NCBI GenBank assembly: GCA_037176705.1 | Contig: CM073891.1 | Location: 53,570,571 to 53,634,570, forward strand | Source of the DNA: Molossus alvarezi | Lineage: Eukaryota > Chordata > Mammalia > Chiroptera > Molossidae | Direction: 5' to 3' | Length of the DNA stretch: 64,000 nucleotides | In this document: positions 60,014-64,000 of the stretch, piece after piece | How the letters are laid out: each line of letters begins with the position of its first letter | Numbering within the stretch: position 1 is the stretch's first letter | Program-made: the position numbers and the translations under genes | The notes under the pieces: generated by a model | Database searches by the model: none | What the model was told of the DNA's origin: nothing | Seen by the model: only the letters and a program-made list of their open reading frames with translations

Positions 60014-60251
60014 GCCCTGGCCGATTTGGCTCAGCGGTTAGAGCATCAGCTTGTGGTCCAGAGACACCCGGGTTTGGTTCCCGCTAAGGGCATGTACCTC
60101 GGTTGCAGTTTGCCCCTGGCCCTGGTTGGGTCGTGCGGGTGGCAACCACTCGATGTGTCCCTTTCACACTGATGTTTCTCTCTCTCTCCTACCCACTCTA
60201 TCTGAACAAAATACGAAAATATGTTCTTGGGTGAGGATAAATAAATAAATA
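60014..60251 (+). mobile_element. VES SINE, young subfamily
   Basis: Perfect 13-bp TSD 'aatagtgcatcaa' at 60001-60013 and 60252-60264. Confidence 0.95.
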
Positions 60252-61405
60252 AATAGTGCATCAAAATATTGTTAACTAAAATCCCTGATAATTGTTGCAT
60301 TTTCATTTTTCTCTGAGTTTAAAAACCATTTGAGGTTTAGTATATGGTATCATCTGTTAACTCTTGAGGGGAAACAAAACCTTTAATAGAGCACCTCTGG
60401 CAGCCTCAATCTGTTCTCCAAACAAAGTATTAACAGATAAAGTGCTGAAAGAACTCTGTCACAAAGAACCATACACTGTGTGATCCTCTTTTTATGAAAT
60501 ATCAGTAATAGGCAAATCCAGAGAGACAGAAAATAGCCTAGCTATTTCTAGGGGCTGGAGGAGAGCAGAAGAATTGGAGGGTGGTGACTAAGGACATGGA
60601 GTTTCTTTTTAGGGTAATGAAAATGTATTAGACCGTGGCAATGATTACACAACTCAAATGTACTGAAAACCACTGAATAGTATACTTTAAACAGGTCAAT
60701 TTTGTAGGAGGTGAATTATATCTCAACAAAGCTGATTTTTTAAAAAAGGCAAAGAACTGACATCTGAACTAAGCAATCACACTTTTCTCATGTTCCTATC
60801 TTCATGCTAAGCCTGTCATAAAAGAGCAGCATATTTTAAATAATTGGATCTCTAGCTACTATCCCATAAATATCAAAGAAATAGTCTACAATTGACATTC
60901 TAAAAAGAAAAATAATTTTTTTTTAACTTTATCATTAGAGTTTGAAAAATACACAGAATGAGGGTTGGGAAAATCTTTTTTACTTGAGGAAACCAAGCAC
61001 TCAGCATTTTCTTTACTAGAGCAAGATTTTTCTTGGCTGGTCCTTTTTTAAAGCTTCAAATGGGGAAATCCCTAGGCCCATAATTAACCAGTACACCAGT
61101 TAATATTCTACTTATCTTGGAGAAAGGAAAAATCCTAAAATTCATTCAACCACTAATCTTTGCCAGGTGCTTTAGGTGCATTATGTCATCCGTGAAGCAG
61201 ATGTTACTGGCATTTTACAGATAACCAGACCAAGGCAAAGATCTTGTCAGAAACTTGCCAAGGTAAAACAAGTAAGTGTCCAATCAAGAGTGGAATCAAG
61301 GTTTTCCTGACTCTAAAGACCCTCTTTTCATTAAGCCATGATTCTTTCAATGGCATAAATGATATTAACATTAAAACAATGAAATCCATATTCTTGGTAA
61401 CATAC

Positions 61406-61645
61406 CTTTTTTTTTTTTTTTTTTTGCATTTATCTTCAGATAGAGCGGGAGGGAGAGAGGGAGGAAGAGAGAGAGAAACATCGATGTGAGAGAGACACAT
61501 CAAGTGGCTGCCTCCCACATGACCCCAACCGGGGCCAGGGACACACTGCAACTGAGGTACAGTACTTGCCCTTAGCGGGAACTGAACCCAGGACTCTCCG
61601 GTCCGCAGGCCGATGCTCTAACCGCTGAGCCAAATCGGCCAGGGC
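61406..61645 (-). mobile_element. VES SINE, antisense
   Basis: TSD 'aacatac' at 61399-61405 and 61646-61652. A 6-nt duplication ('gtac..agtac') lies in the body near 61555-61570. Confidence 0.93.
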
Positions 61646-61883
61646 AACATACTTATTATTTTAAGAGTATGTGTTTGTGTACATGAATGAGAAAGAAGAG
61701 AAAAATGTGATGAAAATCTCTTAAAATCATGTTTTCTAACAAAAAAAAAATCACTTTTAAAAAGACTTGATATAATCCTTTTATCCAACTGAAGGCATAT
61801 TTTTACTGTCTTAGGGAAATGTCAATGCCTATACTTGACAACTCAAATTTAAATTTAAGATTTTAATTAAAAATATTTTTCTT

Positions 61884-62139
61884 GCCCTGGCCAGTTTGGC
61901 TCAGTAGTTAAGAGTGTAGGCCGATGGACTAAGGAGTCTCAGGTTCGATTCTGTCAAGGGCACGTAGCTCAGTTGTGGTTCAGTCCCCAGCCCTGGTCCA
62001 GGTCATGCATGAGGCAACCAATCAATGTGTCTCTCTCACATCAATGTTTCTCTCCCTCTCTCTCTCTTTGTCCCTCTCCCTCCCTATCTGAAGATAAATG
62101 AAAAAATATCCTCAGGTAAGGATTAAAAAAATAAATATA
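61884..62139 (+). mobile_element. VES SINE (first of a head-to-tail pair)
   Basis: Left TSD 'aattaaaaatatttttctt' at 61865-61883. The matching right copy lies beyond the next SINE, at 62434-62451. Confidence 0.92.
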
Positions 62140-62383
62140 GCCCTGGCCAGTTTGGCTCAGCGGTTAGAGTGTCGGCCTGCGGTCCGGAGAGACCCGGGTT
62201 CGGTTCCCGCTAAGGGCACGTACTTCGGTTGCAGTTTGTCCCCGGCCCTGGTTGGTCATGCGGGTGGCAGCCACTCGATGTGTCCCTTCACATCGATGTT
62301 TCTCTCTCTCTCTCCCTTCCTCTCTCTCCCTCCCATTCTTTCTGTACAAAAAATGGAAAAATACCCTCGGGTGAGGATTAAAA

Positions 62384-62433
<50 letters not shown>
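62140..62433 (+). mobile_element. VES SINE (second of pair) with (AAAT)n tail
   Basis: Young subfamily, adjoining the previous SINE. Its tail is an (AAAT)n array at about 62381-62433. Confidence 0.93.
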
Positions 62434-62434
<1 letters not shown>

Positions 62435-62769
62435 ATTAAAATATTTTTCTTTTTCATATTTATTTTGACAATATATGTAAACACTAAATAGAGATTGCTC
62501 TCTTATCAAAATACCTCCAATTCAATTAATCATTACGCTAATGTTTTATATTTTTTACATGCTATCTGTATTAGGAGTATCAACATCCATCCAAAAACTG
62601 CTTAATATTTTTAACTCCCACCTTCATTATAATGGAAAATGCCCTTCATAAAATACTTGGAAAATACAGAAAAATATAAAGATAAGAAAAGTAGCCATTC
62701 ACTATATCAATATGTAGAGATTATGACCACTGTTAACATTATGCTATCTTTACCCACAGTTCTATTTTT

Positions 62770-62991
62770 TTTAATCTTTTTTTTTTTCTTTATTGATTTT
62801 AGAGAAAGAAGAAGGGAGAGGGAGAAAGAGATAAAAACATTGATGAAAGAACATCGATTGGCCGCCTCCTTCATGCCCCCCACTGGGGATTTGGCCCCCA
62901 ACCTAGGCATGTACCTTGACCAGGAATCGAACCAGCGACCTCTCTTGGTGCATGGGCTGACACTCAACCACTGAGCCACACCAGCCAAGCT
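62770..62991 (-). mobile_element. VES SINE, antisense, older subfamily
   Basis: Perfect 16-bp TSD 'ccacagttctattttt' at 62754-62769 and 62994-63009. Confidence 0.94.
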
Positions 62992-63565
62992 AGCCACAGT
63001 TCTATTTTTAGGCATGGTTAACATATGTATTCATGTTTTCTAGTCTCTTTTTAAATTTCATATTGTAACATTTTCATCCATCACTTAAAACTCTAAGATA
63101 CATACTAAAGTGTTTAAAAATGAAATGAATAAATTTTTGAGAAAATCTGTCAGATGTGAAACAAAAAAGATGAAATACAGGAGAAATAAAAAGAAAATTA
63201 CAAAGGATTAACCTAGGAGATCTAAGAAATAATTAGTAGTCATTTTTGAATGGAGAGAAAGAAATTTTCAAAGAAATATACAAGAAAATTTTTAGAACCT
63301 AAGGAAACAGCCTTTAACATCTACAGGGCCCACCAGGCATCAAGCATGATGAATAAATAATCACACATCATGGTGACATGTCAGCCAAAGAGATGACCCT
63401 CAAGGTTTCTCGGAAATAAAGGTAATGCAAAAGGATCAAGATGGCACTGAATATCTCCATAGCAATACTAAAACTAAGGTCACAGAGGTAATGCTTTCAA
63501 ACTCTGAGAGAAAACTGTTTCCAAACTTAAATTCTATATCATACTATCAATTAAAAATGAGAATA

Positions 63566-63811
63566 GCCCTGGCCGGTTTGGCTCAGCGGTTAGAGCGTCC
63601 GCCTGCGGTCCGGAGAGACCCGGGTTCGGTTCCCGCTAAGGGCATGTACCTCGGTTGCAGTTTGTCCCTGGCCCTGGTTGGTCGTGCGGGTGGCAGCCAC
63701 TCGATGTGTCCCTTTCACATCGATGTTTCCCTCTCTCTCTCTTCCTCTCTCTCCCTCCCACTCTGTCTGTGCAAAAAATGGAAAAATGTCCTCGGGTGAG
63801 GATAAAAAAAA
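63566..63811 (+). mobile_element. VES SINE, young subfamily
   Basis: Perfect 13-bp TSD 'aaaaatgagaata' at 63553-63565 and 63812-63824. Confidence 0.95.
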
Positions 63812-63825
63812 AAAAATGAGAATAG

Positions 63826-64000
63826 GCCTGGCCAGATAGCATTGGTTGGAGTGTTATCCTGTACACTAAAAGGTTTCAGGTTTGATTCCCAGTCAAGGCA
63901 CATGCCTAGGTTTCAGGTTCAATCCCCAGTTGGGGCACATAGGAGAGGCAACCAATCAATGTTTCTCTCTCCCTCACTCTCTCCACCCTTCCTCCTCTCT
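63826..64000 (+). mobile_element. VES SINE, divergent, cut by window end
   Basis: Starts right after the previous SINE's right TSD ('gcctggccagatagcattggttgg') and runs off the window in its CT block. Confidence 0.88.

Larger units (their letters stand above)
52180..64000 (-). other. NAPEPLD: NAPEPLD upstream intron (partial)
   Basis: No exon resembling the NAPEPLD N-terminus was seen. 52180-53400 is unique sequence with no gene. 53400-53640 looks like an old L2-type fragment. 58480-58620, 59560-59760 and 61160-61310 carry MIR-like traces, and 58700-59290 looks like an L2 3' end. 60265-61398 and 62460-62750 show nothing recognisable. 62992-63552 is unique AT-rich DNA. Confidence 0.65.

Overview
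This is mammalian nuclear DNA from a bat, most likely a vespertilionoid (yangochiropteran) microbat. About 46 tRNA-derived SINEs of the VES type are scattered over both strands, many with clean target-site duplications (TSDs). They are joined by LINE-1 fragments of several ages, a SPIN-like hAT MITE, a mariner MITE and solo LTRs. The coding exons belong to a block known in human at 7q22.1, in the same order and orientation: FBXL13 (-), ARMC10 (+), NAPEPLD (-). The species cannot be named from the window.

Layout. 1-12,861: probable first intron of FBXL13, with no coding exon seen, only repeats and unique DNA. 12,862-13,720: a CpG-rich divergent promoter between the first coding exon of FBXL13 (-) and exon 1 of ARMC10 (+), carrying a perfect RFX X-box. 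13,467-38,294: six coding exons of ARMC10, which join in phase into a 307-residue protein. 38,295 to about 39,390: the ARMC10 3' UTR, holding a reverse-strand SINE. About 39,405-42,582: the NAPEPLD 3' UTR read from the other strand, so the two genes meet tail to tail within a few tens of bases. 42,583-52,179: the last three coding exons of NAPEPLD (human residues 99 to the C-terminus), with every zinc ligand present. 52,180-64,000: NAPEPLD intron containing a decayed 4-kb LINE-1 with two SINEs inside it. The N-terminal coding exon of NAPEPLD was not found and presumably lies beyond the window.

The genes are not an operon-like pathway. FBXL13 is a ciliary dynein-regulatory-complex subunit, ARMC10 a mitochondrial outer-membrane armadillo protein, and NAPEPLD a zinc phospholipase D that makes N-acylethanolamines. 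What they share is cis-architecture: a divergent promoter at one end of ARMC10 and abutting polyadenylation sites at the other. No CRISPR, operon or other prokaryotic system is present. The observation most likely to be new is a set of tRNA-head-only mini-SINEs, two of which end at exactly the same base of an 85-nt head.
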